Shown here: piece after piece, positions 1 through 8,424 of the stretch | How the letters are laid out: each line of letters starts with the position of its first letter | How positions within the stretch are numbered: position 1 is the stretch's first letter | Source: Blautia glucerasea | Lineage (GTDB): Bacteria; Bacillota; Clostridia; Lachnospirales; Lachnospiraceae | Direction of reading: 5' to 3' | NCBI RefSeq assembly: GCF_020537505.1 | Contig: NZ_JAJBMO010000025.1 | Location: forward strand, 1 to 57,259 | DNA: 57,259 bases | The notes under the pieces: generated by a model | What the model saw: only the letters and a program-made list of their open reading frames with translations | What the model was told of the DNA's origin: nothing | Database searches by the model: none | Made by a program: the position numbers and the translations under genes

Positions 1-2095
1 CTCGTTTTCCGTCCTGGTTGTCTGCATCATCCCAGGTCTTGGTTCCCTCTACCTTTGTTGTCTCCGGGGTATGGGTATTTGTGATGATAAATCCGTTCTC
101 GGCATCCCCGGTCACTACGGTTGTATATCCAAATACCGTTCCGACCTCTTCTACTGTGTATGCAATATCATTCTCACCATTCTTCTGGTCAAGATCTTTC
201 CAGGTATAGCTCCAATTATTACTATCACTCAGTGTAACCTCATCACCAACTTTCGCATTATCAGCATACAACTGCACTTTAATGCTTTCTGGTCTCAGTC
301 TGTCCTGATTTTCTTTATCATCCCAAACCTTTGTGACTTTAATTTTAACTTTCTTAGGAATAGATTTGTTATCAAACGAAGGACTCGCCATCGTCGTTGA
401 ATAATTCTCATCTGAATAGTATGTAACAGTTGCTACCAATTTATTACCATTTACTTTGTTAATAACAGCTTTTACATAAATTGTCTTTCCATCTATCGTT
501 ACATCAGACAGATCAGACTTTGTTTCTACAATTTTATAATAATGTGTTCCTTCTGTCTCAAACTTTCCAAGATCATCAAACAGAACTGTTCCATTAGTAT
601 TAGTGACTGTTTTTACTGAAGTCCAGGAATCTCCATTTTTCTTCAAAAGTTCAAAATGGAATTTACCATCATATTTACTCTCTGATGCAACTTTTCCATC
701 AACGTTTTTCGTTACTTTGATTTGGAAACTAGTATCTACTACTGTCATACCATGGAAAACATTATGCCATTCCTGTCCACCAATTGCTGCAATTGTATCT
801 GCAATAACCCAACCTGCTGAAACAGCTGCATTGGTAAATGTTGCATTGGGAACTAAGAAAATACCAGTTGCTGTATGAGTAGCTGCAGTCGTTGCATACG
901 GACAGTTGAATATTACATTCTGTGCAACTCTATCCTCATCAGAATTTGCATTTGTTGTTTTCTCATATATAATATTTCCATTTGCATCTACAATTCTGAA
1001 TTTGAACTGATTAAAGTCAACAGTTGTATCCGGTATATTCAATACAATATTCTGATCTTCACGAATAGTAATCATACGATTCGTGCTATTCATAAATGAA
1101 TTAAATTCACCCGGCTGAAATCTTACATAATAGGTACCAGCCGCTGCGCCATATTTGGCGATATTAATATTGGTATATTCATCTCCTTTTTTATCCTTAA
1201 CAGATTCATATGCTACAGAATTCGGCTCATTGTAAAGAGTAGTGGATGTTGTTTTAATTTCATTTACCATACCTCTTACAATTCCCTTGATCTGACTTTC
1301 TGTATAAGTATCAAAGTCAAAGATCAACTCACTATCATCAGTTTTAATTTTGCCCTCTACGCCTTTGCCTGCATAAACAATAGATCCGCCTGCATTTCCG
1401 TTTAATCCGATCTGCAGTTTGTTATCGCCAACAAACTCACCTATATAGTTATAGCCTGCGCCACCATTATTGTTCTTAGCCATCTGGACATTGCTGCCCT
1501 CAAAATTTAATTTTCCAATGGCAAAATTTGATTCTAAATGTCCTCTGAATGTGGCTTCATTTGCAACTATTCCAAAATTGGTGGAGGATCCCAAAATATT
1601 TCTAAAGTTCTTGCTGGTTCCTGCATTTATTGGAATCTGTGTTAATATAACAGTTTTAGAGTTTATGCTTACGGAACAAACTTTTCCGTTATCGCATTTT
1701 AATATTCCACCGTTTCGAATAATATCATACTTACTCTGGTCGTAGGACTCTCCTGCATTATAAGAACTACCTTGTCTTAATGATAACATTACGATTGGAT
1801 CAGAACTGATATCCCGATTCCACTGGTTTGATTCCAGACTTACTGTTCCTGTTCCCCCAGTTACCTCAACTTTCGCAACCTTCGATGTTGCTTGATTTGA
1901 TTCACTCGATTGCATCGCAGACAGATAATAAGTTCCATCTACTCCTGTAACGGTAACTTCCACATCCTGCACCGCATTCTGCTGCCTTACCCTTCCCACC
2001 GTCGCCGCAAAGGTTGTCACGGATGAATCGGCCATGATCATCACGAGAGCGAGAAACAGTGCCAGAAATCTTCTTAAATACCCATTCTTTTTCAT
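1..2095 (-). CDS. Cna-B/Spy0128-type surface adhesin, 3' end outside window
   Basis: Open from an ATG at 2095 (preceded by an AAAGGAATGAG ribosome site) to the window edge, about 698 codons with no stop. Residues 1-28 form a signal peptide (basic start, hydrophobic FLALFLALVMIM, cleavage near FAA). Residues about 60-300 resemble the beta-helical 'choice-of-anchor' regions of clostridial surface proteins. Residues about 453-575 look like a Spy0128/FctA pilin isopeptide domain (FHFELLKKNGDSW, YYKIVETKSD). A Cna-B domain starts near 583 (KVTKVWDDKENQDRLRPESI, YTVEEV, ITNTHTPE) and a second starts near 680 (GTKTWDDADNQDGKR). These domains usually form Lys-Asn isopeptide bonds in sortase-anchored adhesins or pilins; the expected LPXTG tail would lie outside the window. 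The gene follows the SARP regulator on the same strand. Domain calls are from motif memory; ligand unknown. Confidence 0.88.
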   Translation of the reverse strand, partial: MKKNGYLRRFLALFLALVMIMADSSVTTFAATVGRVRQQNAVQDVEVTVTGVDGTYYLSAMQSSESNQATSKVAKVEVTGGTGTVSLESNQWNRDISSDPIVMLSLRQGSSYNAGESYDQSKYDIIRNGGILKCDNGKVCSVSINSKTVILTQIPINAGTSKNFRNILGSSTNFGIVANEATFRGHLESNFAIGKLNFEGSNVQMAKNNNGGAGYNYIGEFVGDNKLQIGLNGNAGGSIVYAGKGVEGKIKTDDSELIFDFDTYTESQIKGIVRGMVNEIKTTSTTLYNEPNSVAYESVKDKKGDEYTNINIAKYGAAAGTYYVRFQPGEFNSFMNSTNRMITIREDQNIVLNIPDTTVDFNQFKFRIVDANGNIIYEKTTNANSDEDRVAQNVIFNCPYATTAATHTATGIFLVPNATFTNAAVSAGWVIADTIAAIGGQEWHNVFHGMTVVDTSFQIKVTKNVDGKVASESKYDGKFHFELLKKNGDSWTSVKTVTNTNGTVLFDDLGKFETEGTHYYKIVETKSDLSDVTIDGKTIYVKAVINKVNGNKLVATVTYYSDENYSTTMASPSFDNKSIPKKVKIKVTKVWDDKENQDRLRPESIKVQLYADNAKVGDEVTLSDSNNWSYTWKDLDQKNGENDIAYTVEEVGTVFGYTTVVTGDAENGFIITNTHTPETTKVEGTKTWDDADNQDGKR

Positions 2096-2346
2096 AATTT
2101 CTCATTCCTTTCTTTGGATATGTAGATTTATTTTTAACCGAATTGGGAACTATTTTCGGTTGCATGATAATATATGGTTCTTAAATATATTTTATCACTT
2201 TAGCTCTTTCTCCATCTCTTTCATTTCTCGAAAGAGTCTCAAAAACATGAGATTTTGTATGGCAATTTTAGCATTTTTCAAGTCTTTTTCATAAATTAAA
2301 GGCAACTAACTTCACATTCGCCGCCTACTGCTGAGTGAATTGTAAT

Positions 2347-3552
2347 TTACACCTCTGTTTCACACATCTCTCCAGTGGATGCCACATAGAAATCAACCTG
2401 TGTGGATTTCTTGTCCCCCGACAGTTTGTTGAAGGCCTTGGCAATCCGTTTGGAAACAATGGGGCAGTTTTCCTGGCTGATTTCAATCAGCATGACGATG
2501 TACTGCCGGGCGTTGTATCTGGTGTAAAAATCACCTTTTCGGATGGAGGACTGGATGGCTTGTCTAAGGAGCTCGGACTTTTCACGTTCTTTCTCTTCCG
2601 AAATGTTATGGGTCTTATAATCCAGTGTGCAAAGCATGACAAACACGGATAGGCCTGAACGCTCCACCATACGGCTGAATACGTGGTAGATATCAACAAA
2701 GCTGGGGAACGGGCAGAAATACGCGCCTACTGCGGTTTCTTTTTCCCGAAGCCTTTCCTTGATATCAGTGAGGGCGCCTGCTGCCTGCGAGGTTCGCTCT
2801 CCCATCAGTTTGAAACGCTTTAACAGTCTCTCCGAAGGGGCTACTCCCATTTCATCGAACAAAAGCTTTTCGGTGTTTTGGTAGACCTCAAGGCCTTCCT
2901 TATACCGGGACATTCCGATCAGGCTGTCGATTTCCCAGACCTGCCACTCGTCAAAGGGATAAATCTCAGCGGCCCTGTGGGCTACTTTATGTAAATCCTC
3001 ATACCGTTCATGGTTTTTCAGCCAGCGGCACAGTTCCCCTGTAATATGGAAGTAATCATCTCTGCACTGGACATTCTCCACAGCAACCCATTCCTCACCG
3101 ATCATGTCCGGGAGAAATTCACCTTTATAAATTTTCCAGATCTGCATCCAGAGATGGAGCTTGTCCTCTTCTCTTTTCTCCGCCCGCTCTTTTTCTACCA
3201 GCTTCTTAAACTCGTTTATATCTACCTGAACCGGGATGTTTTCGTCCCAGCAGCACATTCCGGACTGGATATTTATGTATCTGCTGTCCGGAAGTCCAAT
3301 ATCCTTCAGCTGTTTACGAAGTCTGAAAATGGTGTTGTTCAGGCTTCCGTTCTTATTCTCCACCTCAACTCTTCCATAAAGGGCTTCTATCATGGCCACT
3401 TTGGAAATTCCGCCATCCTTGGTGTGAAGCATAAGCAGCTGAAAAAGCTGTGTGGTCTTCGATGCTTTATTTCGGTCCAGCACCAGTTCCTTTCCTTTAT
3501 ATTCCAGTGAAAAGGTTCCAAGCATACGAACCTTTAATACGTTTTTGTCCAT
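2347..3552 (-). CDS. SARP/BTAD-type transcriptional regulator
   Basis: 401 aa. Residues 1-100 form an OmpR-like winged helix (LKVRMLGTFSLEYKGKEL, SLNNTIFRLRKQLKD), followed by a bacterial transcriptional activation (BTAD) TPR domain (VDINEFKKLVEKE, YEDLHKVAHRAAEIYPFDEW, YKEGLEVYQNTEKLLFDEMG). This is the SARP/DnrI architecture. The last 130 residues (YFCPFPSFVDIYHVFSRMVERSG, YIVMLIEIS) resemble a degenerate nucleotidyl-cyclase (GGDEF-like) fold without the GG(D/E)EF signature, so probably non-catalytic. GGAGAAG precedes the ATG. It lies 250 bp upstream of the Cna-B adhesin on the same strand, so control of that surface gene is a reasonable inference. Clostridial SARPs are little studied. Confidence 0.82.
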   Translation of the reverse strand: MDKNVLKVRMLGTFSLEYKGKELVLDRNKASKTTQLFQLLMLHTKDGGISKVAMIEALYGRVEVENKNGSLNNTIFRLRKQLKDIGLPDSRYINIQSGMCCWDENIPVQVDINEFKKLVEKERAEKREEDKLHLWMQIWKIYKGEFLPDMIGEEWVAVENVQCRDDYFHITGELCRWLKNHERYEDLHKVAHRAAEIYPFDEWQVWEIDSLIGMSRYKEGLEVYQNTEKLLFDEMGVAPSERLLKRFKLMGERTSQAAGALTDIKERLREKETAVGAYFCPFPSFVDIYHVFSRMVERSGLSVFVMLCTLDYKTHNISEEKEREKSELLRQAIQSSIRKGDFYTRYNARQYIVMLIEISQENCPIVSKRIAKAFNKLSGDKKSTQVDFYVASTGEMCETEV

Positions 3553-3654
3553 ATTTTCTTCTCCATTGAACAGTTACAGTATATTCTAATATGCCTATAT
3601 TATAACTTTTTTACATAATAACACCAGTATAAAAAAAGAACCAGTAACAATCGG

Positions 3655-3698
3655 TTAAAAAAAACAGAAGTTTTCATTACATTTTCTGAAAACTTCTG
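3655..3698 (-). terminator. intrinsic terminator after the small-protein genes
   Basis: Perfect 12-bp stem (CAGAAGTTTTCA, 3665-3676, with its complement 3687-3698) followed on the minus strand by eight or more T (3655-3664). It ends transcription from the two small genes at 3751-4202 and insulates the SARP gene. Confidence 0.85.
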
Positions 3699-3750
3699 CT
3701 TTAGTTATTTCCTGATTTTATATTATCCGTATTAAAAGGCCTTTGGGAAT

Positions 3751-3930
3751 TCATTTTATTACTTCATACTGCATCATCTCATATTTCAGTTTCGTTCCTT
3801 CTTTGATTTCCGCAGGTAAAAGGGCCCGGGCCACCAGCTTTAATTCGGGGGAATCTATGTCTGCGCGGCGCAGGTTGGCGTAGTCTCCGTCCATAGAAAC
3901 CACTTCATAGTACCAGGTTTCAAGTATCAT
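3751..3930 (-). CDS. conserved small hypothetical protein (59 aa)
   Basis: 59 aa from an ATG at 3930 with an ideal AGGAGG site seven bases upstream; stop TGA at 3751. It begins MILETWYYEV and ends KYEMMQYEVIK: acidic, soluble, no signal peptide or membrane segment. Its good ribosome site, position immediately downstream of the 75-aa gene, and the strong terminator 50 bp downstream support a real gene. I do not recognise a characterised family. Confidence 0.7.
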   Translation of the reverse strand: MILETWYYEVVSMDGDYANLRRADIDSPELKLVARALLPAEIKEGTKLKYEMMQYEVIK

Positions 3931-3974
3931 TTACAAAAATCCTCCTGCTACAATATATCTATAGTTAATATCCC

Positions 3975-4202
3975 TTACATTGGACACCGGCTTCTGCCTG
4001 GCATGTCCTCGCCTTTTACATATCTTGCATTAAATTCCATGTTAATCTGGCGAAGCTCCTTCTTCCCATCAATGTAGTCTTGATACATCTCCGCCAGACC
4101 GGCCATACAGCCGTCGCAGTTCGCTTCAATGTTTCCCAGTGATTCTGCAACGATCTTCTCCCGCTCTTCGCGTGTCGTTTCTGCAATTAAATATCCCGCC
4201 AT
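3975..4202 (-). CDS. conserved small hypothetical protein with Cys pair (75 aa)
   Basis: 75 aa, starting MAGYLIAETTREEREKIVAE; AAAGGA lies about 10 nt upstream and a consensus-like promoter is at 4248-4275. It is highly charged, with a CDGC motif (residues 29-32) and a C-terminal cysteine (GRSRCPM). No membrane segment. Co-transcribed with the 59-aa gene. The CxxC pair could bind metal or act in thiol chemistry, but a single pair plus one Cys is not diagnostic. Function unknown. Confidence 0.72.
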   Translation of the reverse strand: MAGYLIAETTREEREKIVAESLGNIEANCDGCMAGLAEMYQDYIDGKKELRQINMEFNARYVKGEDMPGRSRCPM

Positions 4203-4247
4203 TTCACACCTTAATCCTTTCTATTGTAAATTTTCTGTGTTATTTTC

Positions 4248-4275
4248 ATTATAACTTACTCTGTTGGAAAATCAA
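4248..4275 (-). promoter_or_regulatory. promoter of the small-protein pair
   Basis: On the minus strand TTGATT (4270-4275), 16-bp spacer, TATAAT (4248-4253), reading into the 75-aa gene with a roughly 40-nt leader. Confidence 0.6.
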
Positions 4276-4411
4276 CCAGTTTAATTTCTGCGTTTTTCGC
4301 TTCAACATTCTCACAGCCTGTAGTCTGAATATTTCCAAAGCTCCCTTTAACAATCACAACTAAAGCTACCAGTACAATTAATGGAATTATAAATCCACCT
4401 GTAAAAGCTGT
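4256..4411 (-). other. open frame without start codon, one membrane helix
   Basis: A 51-codon stretch between a TAA at 4412-4414 and a TAA at 4256-4258. It encodes a hydrophobic helix (FIIPLIVLVALVVIVKGSF) followed by a short polar tail ending LVDFPTE. There is no ATG, GTG or TTG with a ribosome site at its 5' end. The helix plus basic/glycine boundary looks protein-like, so it may be the relic of a small membrane protein. Could equally be chance. Confidence 0.25.
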
Positions 4412-4597
4412 TTATTTTTTCTTCTATATGTTATATTATTAAGAGACTAACTTAACAGCCATGGCGGTCCGCACCAATATGAGCCATAGCTCAAAGTCCT
4501 ATATCCAGGACTTTGCATTCCATATACCATACAGCACAGAATCCATCGCCCATCCGTTACTCGGGCGTCATGTGCCCTATACACCCAGGAGGATTTT
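4412..4597 (+). other. untranslated leader of the exopolysaccharide genes
   Basis: No ORF. On the plus strand it holds a perfect 9-bp hairpin (CAAAGTCCT 4492-4500 with 4507-4515), a GAGC/GCTC mini-hairpin just before it and a GGGC/GCCC hairpin around 4564-4578, then AGGAGG before the ATG at 4598. It could be a structured 5' leader. No known riboswitch class was recognised. Confidence 0.35.
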
Positions 4598-5683
4598 ATG
4601 ACAAAAAAACGAGTAGGTGTGATCACCTTCCATAATTATGACAATTACGGTGCCATTCTGCAGAGCTACGCGCTTCAGAAGAAGCTGCGCCAGATTGGCA
4701 CCCAGCCAGAGATCATTGACTATCGCTGCGATTATATCAGCAATCCCTTCCGTCTTGTGAATCTGAAAAAGAAGGGACTTTTTAATTACATTTACGGTGC
4801 CATCGGCCACATCTGTTATATTCCGCGCCGTTTCAAATGCAACAAATTCCGTAAGCACATGCGTTACAGCCAGCCTGTTACCCAGGGCAAAATGCAGCCG
4901 GTTGCTGGCAGATACGACATTTACATTGCCGGCAGCGACCAGATCTGGGACTATAAGCTGACTAATTTTGACACCACCTATTTCCTTGATTTCGTAAAAG
5001 AGGGGAAAAAGAAATGCAGCTATGCCGCGAGTATCGGCGAGAACCTCCCACCAGAAGAATACCAGCAGAAGTATAAAGAGCTTCTGTCCGATTTCGATGA
5101 GATCCTGGTCCGCGAAGATTACGGCGCTGATATTGTAGAGAACCTGACTGAGAAACGTCCGGAAGTTGTATGTGATCCTACCCTTCTTCTCACCGCTGAG
5201 GAATGGGATAAGCTTCTTGTAGAGCCGAAATATAAGGATAAATACATTCTGGTTTACCAGCTTGGAATCAACAAAGAGATCGTTGACTTTGCCCGCCGTC
5301 TTCATGATAAGACAGGCTACCGCATTGTTTACATCCCGTTCCCACTGGTAGGGCTTCTGAAGTGTGCCTGCAGGATTGCCATTGGTCCAGCCGAGTGGAT
5401 GGGACTTTTCAAAAATGCAGAATACGTCATTTCCGACTCCTTCCACGGTGTTGTATTTTCCCTTATTTTTAACCGGAAATTTTTCGCCAAGGTAAACGGC
5501 CATCACATGAACCGCCGTGTCCAGCAGCTTCTTAACATGGTAAATCTTACAGACAGGACCATGGATGATGTTTCTTATGAGAAGCTTACCGAAGAAATTG
5601 ATTTTACTTATGCCAACGAACAGATTGCCCGTTTCCGTGAGCACTCCATGGAGCAGCTGCGCCAGATGGTAGGAGACAAATAG
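4598..5683 (+). CDS. polysaccharide pyruvyl transferase family protein
   Basis: 361 aa with AGGAGG upstream. N-terminal Rossmann-like start (VGVITFHNYDNYGAILQSYALQKKL) and the family motif AGSDQIWD near residue 108; later VCDPTLLLTAEEW and the C-terminal donor-site motif ISDSFHGVVFSLIFNRKFF. These are typical of the WcaK/CsaB/YvfF-like family that transfers pyruvate or acts on exopolysaccharide sugars. It sits 16 bp before an F420-hydrogenase-beta-like gene, a pairing common in Lachnospiraceae and Bacteroides capsule loci. No signal peptide; cytosolic or membrane-peripheral. The exact acceptor sugar cannot be told. Confidence 0.9.
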   Translation: MTKKRVGVITFHNYDNYGAILQSYALQKKLRQIGTQPEIIDYRCDYISNPFRLVNLKKKGLFNYIYGAIGHICYIPRRFKCNKFRKHMRYSQPVTQGKMQPVAGRYDIYIAGSDQIWDYKLTNFDTTYFLDFVKEGKKKCSYAASIGENLPPEEYQQKYKELLSDFDEILVREDYGADIVENLTEKRPEVVCDPTLLLTAEEWDKLLVEPKYKDKYILVYQLGINKEIVDFARRLHDKTGYRIVYIPFPLVGLLKCACRIAIGPAEWMGLFKNAEYVISDSFHGVVFSLIFNRKFFAKVNGHHMNRRVQQLLNMVNLTDRTMDDVSYEKLTEEIDFTYANEQIARFREHSMEQLRQMVGDK

Positions 5684-5699
5684 CCCGGAGGTTTTTATT

Positions 5700-6920
5700 A
5701 TGCTTACACCCAATCAGAAAAAACAGGACTGCTGCGGCTGTATGGCCTGCAGCTTTACCTGCCCCAAATCTGCCATTACCATGAAGGCAGACGAATGTGG
5801 TTTCCTTTATCCTGAAATTGATCAGGATTTATGCGTTCATTGCGGCCTTTGTACCAAGGTTTGTCCACTTCAGGAGAATTATACCGGTGTTGACGCAGTT
5901 CCGGATATTTATGCACTTCAGAATCATCAGAAGAACGTGGTCAGTGAAAGCTCCTCCGGCGGTATGTTTTCCATGCTTGCAGACTGGACACTTGCACAGG
6001 GAGGCGTTATTTATGGTGTCGCTTTTGATGAGGGATTTGAAGTCCGTCATATGCGCGCTGATTCTGCGGAGAAAGCCGCTTCCTTCCGGACTTCCAAATA
6101 TGTTCAAAGTGATCCTGCCCAGATTTACCAGTCTATCTGCAACGATCTGAAAGACAATCTCACTGTGCTTCTCACCGGAACCCCCTGCCAGATTGCAGGT
6201 GTTACCCGTTTCCTGGAGAGGAAGCATGCCGATACCAGCAGGCTCTATACCTGTGACAATATTTGCCACGGCGTTCCAAGTCCTGCCGTATGGAAGGATT
6301 ACCTGGAAATCCTGAAAACCAGATACATAGATTCCGATTCCCGGATCACTTCCATTAATATGCGGAGCAAACGTGTCTCCTGGAAAAAACAGGTGATGGA
6401 TGTTTCTGTTTCCAAGGGAAGCCTGCTGCCTGTACTGGAGGAATTTTCCTTTAATAAAATTTTCCTCAGCCTTTTCCCAGTCCGTCAGTCCTGCTTCCAC
6501 TGCCACTTTACCAGCTACAAACGCCCGGCAGATTTTACCCTGGGTGATTTCTGGAATGTGGACAGTGCAGGCATTAAGTTCGACGTCACAGGCGGCGTGA
6601 ATGAGGTTCTGGTCAATACGGAAAAAGGCCGGAAACTTTTTGCCATTGTTCGTGAGAATGCAGTTTATCAGCCAGTTTCCAAGGCAGCTGGATGGCAGCC
6701 ACATCTGGAATACTCTACCAAGGCTCCTGGAAATCAGGAGGCATTCTGGACTGAGTACAATGCAGCGGCAGATCTTGAGACAAAAGAAGCGCTGCTTCGC
6801 AAATATATGAAAGGCTCTACTCTTACCAGAATTATCCGTAAGGTAAACCCGATTTTACAGAAGACAGGGTTGTATAGTATTGCCGGAAAGATGTATAAAG
6901 CGGTTTTTGTAAAGAAATAA
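5700..6920 (+). CDS. Fe-S protein, coenzyme F420 hydrogenase/dehydrogenase beta-subunit family
   Basis: 406 aa with GGAGG eight bases upstream. The N-terminus carries two 4Fe-4S ferredoxin motifs (CCGCMACSFTCP and CVHCGLCTKVCP). FrhB_FdhB N- and C-terminal regions follow (SESSSGGMFSMLADW, LLTGTPCQIAGVTRFL, CDNICHGVPSPAVW, FTLGDFWN). The family reduces or oxidises a flavin-linked substrate; the exopolysaccharide-linked members probably act as redox enzymes on a sugar or its pyruvyl/lactyl substituent rather than on F420, which Clostridia lack. Directly downstream of the pyruvyl transferase with 16-bp spacing. A palindrome follows the stop. Confidence 0.88.
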   Translation: MLTPNQKKQDCCGCMACSFTCPKSAITMKADECGFLYPEIDQDLCVHCGLCTKVCPLQENYTGVDAVPDIYALQNHQKNVVSESSSGGMFSMLADWTLAQGGVIYGVAFDEGFEVRHMRADSAEKAASFRTSKYVQSDPAQIYQSICNDLKDNLTVLLTGTPCQIAGVTRFLERKHADTSRLYTCDNICHGVPSPAVWKDYLEILKTRYIDSDSRITSINMRSKRVSWKKQVMDVSVSKGSLLPVLEEFSFNKIFLSLFPVRQSCFHCHFTSYKRPADFTLGDFWNVDSAGIKFDVTGGVNEVLVNTEKGRKLFAIVRENAVYQPVSKAAGWQPHLEYSTKAPGNQEAFWTEYNAAADLETKEALLRKYMKGSTLTRIIRKVNPILQKTGLYSIAGKMYKAVFVKK

Positions 6921-6924
6921 ATTT

Positions 6925-6951
6925 GTTACTGTTCACTCAGTGACCAGTAAC
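6925..6951. repeat. short palindromic element, GTTACTGTTCACT family
   Basis: 13-bp arms (GTTACTGTTCACT 6925-6937; partner 6939-6951, one mismatch) around one base. The same arm sequence bounds the 143-bp element at 38662-38804, and a diverged copy bounds 29769-29829, so this looks like the solo-arm form of a dispersed element. It could also act as a terminator, but no T-run follows. Confidence 0.7.
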
Positions 6952-6973
6952 ATAAAATTTGCAAGAGAGCAAT

Positions 6974-7042
6974 ATGATAAAATTATATTTGACAATTTCC
7001 AACTTCAAACTGCCCCATTGTTGGTTTACATAATTTTATCAT
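6974..7042. repeat. long inverted repeat before the flippase gene
   Basis: Perfect 13-bp arms (ATGATAAAATTAT 6974-6986, complement 7030-7042) enclose 43 bp that contain an inner CCAAC/GTTGG pairing. Lies between the Fe-S gene and the flippase. It may be a second mobile-type palindrome or a structured leader. Confidence 0.6.
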
Positions 7043-7090
7043 TTTAACCTCAATGAACCAAATATTCTTCAATAGTAAAAGGATTTTTTA

Positions 7091-8350
7091 ATGAAAAAAG
7101 AAAAAAATGTAAAAAAAGCGTTCCTGTGGAACATGATCGGAAGTACCTGCTATTCGGGTTCTTCCTTTCTGTATCTTCTTGTAGTAACCAGAATCTGCGG
7201 TGCCACGCTGGCGGGATTTTTCTCCCTAAGTTATGCAACAGCCCAGTTACTGCTCCAGATCGGCCGCTATGGGGTTCGTACTTACCAGGCCACTGACCTG
7301 AATCGCAAATATTCCTTTTCCGAATATAAACTTTCCAGGGTAATCACCTGTGGATTGATGATGCTGTTTGGAATTATATACAGTTCTTACAGCTTCAGCG
7401 GCGAATACATTATCATCAGTATTTTCGTTATTATGATGAAAATGATCGACGCAGTGGAGGATGTTTTCCACGGAAATCTGCAGCAGAATTATCATGTAGA
7501 GCAGATGGGAAAGGCTCTGGCAATCCGAAATGTTTATTCTGCAGTGTTTTTCACAGGCATTCTTATGATTACAAAGAGCCTGTATATTACCTGCACCGCC
7601 ACAGCTATTACATCCCTGATTCTCTGTCTGGTGGTAAATTCCTGGTTTGCACGAAAATATGGGGAATCAACCGAATCCACTGCCAGTTCTGAAAATGCAG
7701 CTTCCAATAAGCTGCGTCACGTACTTGAGCTGCTGAAAATATGTACCCCAATGTTTATCGGTACTTTCCTTTCCCTGCTCCTTTACAACGTACCGAAATA
7801 CGCTATGGCGAACGTGATGACCGATGAGTACCAGACCTACTACAGCATTCTGTTTATGCCGTCTTTCGTCATCACCCTGATGTGCGAGTTTGTATTTAAA
7901 CCCACAATCACCACCATCGCCCAGTTATGGTGGGAAAATGACCTGAAGAAATTCGTCATGTATGTTTTGCGGATCATTGCAATCATTCTGGTCTGCTGTG
8001 CAGGAATCGTAGTTGGCGGATATTTGATTGGACGAACATTGTTGGAAATCATCTACGGCGTAGACCTTTCTCCTTATAAACTGCAGTTCATCGTACTGCT
8101 CACAGGCGGTGGAATCGGCGCAGAGGTTTATATGATCTACAACATCCTTATCGCCATCCGCTGGGGAAAGTGCATGCTTCCGGTTTATTCCATAACCGCA
8201 GTGATCACAATCGCTGCTGCCCGGGCTATGGTAAACCAGTGGGGAATTATGGGAGCTTCCCTGAATTACCTGCTCTCCTGCTCCATTTTGTTTGTGCTGT
8301 TTACTTCGATTCTGATTTATGTAATCCTTCGGAAAAAGCATCAAAATTAA
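7091..8350 (+). CDS. oligosaccharide flippase (Wzx/MATE-type)
   Basis: 419 aa, about 12 predicted membrane helices spread along the chain (for example SSFLYLLVVTRICGATLAGFF, LYITCTATAITSLILCLVV, YVLRIIAIILVCCAGIVVGG, YLLSCSILFVLFTSILIYV). Residues such as GSTCYSGSSFLYLLVV and GFFSLSYATAQLL match the polysaccharide biosynthesis/flippase family that flips lipid-linked repeat units across the membrane. AAAGGA precedes the start. Third gene of the module after the pyruvyl transferase and Fe-S protein, separated by 170 bp of palindromes. No glycosyltransferases lie in the window, so this is an incomplete polysaccharide locus. Confidence 0.87.
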   Translation: MKKEKNVKKAFLWNMIGSTCYSGSSFLYLLVVTRICGATLAGFFSLSYATAQLLLQIGRYGVRTYQATDLNRKYSFSEYKLSRVITCGLMMLFGIIYSSYSFSGEYIIISIFVIMMKMIDAVEDVFHGNLQQNYHVEQMGKALAIRNVYSAVFFTGILMITKSLYITCTATAITSLILCLVVNSWFARKYGESTESTASSENAASNKLRHVLELLKICTPMFIGTFLSLLLYNVPKYAMANVMTDEYQTYYSILFMPSFVITLMCEFVFKPTITTIAQLWWENDLKKFVMYVLRIIAIILVCCAGIVVGGYLIGRTLLEIIYGVDLSPYKLQFIVLLTGGGIGAEVYMIYNILIAIRWGKCMLPVYSITAVITIAAARAMVNQWGIMGASLNYLLSCSILFVLFTSILIYVILRKKHQN

Positions 8351-8365
8351 TTCAGACAATACAAC

Positions 8366-8424
8366 ATCCCCCGGAAAGGGAATGTCCGTTTAATGGGACT
8401 TTACTTTCCGGGGGATATTTTTTA
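8366..8424 (+). terminator. intrinsic terminator of the exopolysaccharide module
   Basis: Strong stem (ATCCCCCGGAAAG, 8366-8378, with CTTTCCGGGGGAT, 8404-8416) followed by a T-rich run. It overlaps the last codon of the convergent minus-strand frameshifted gene. Confidence 0.85.

Noticed and set aside
4577..5713. 378-codon minus-strand open frame opposite the pyruvyl transferase gene
   Set aside because: Antisense shadow; the plus strand has AGGAGG, family motifs and an operon partner.
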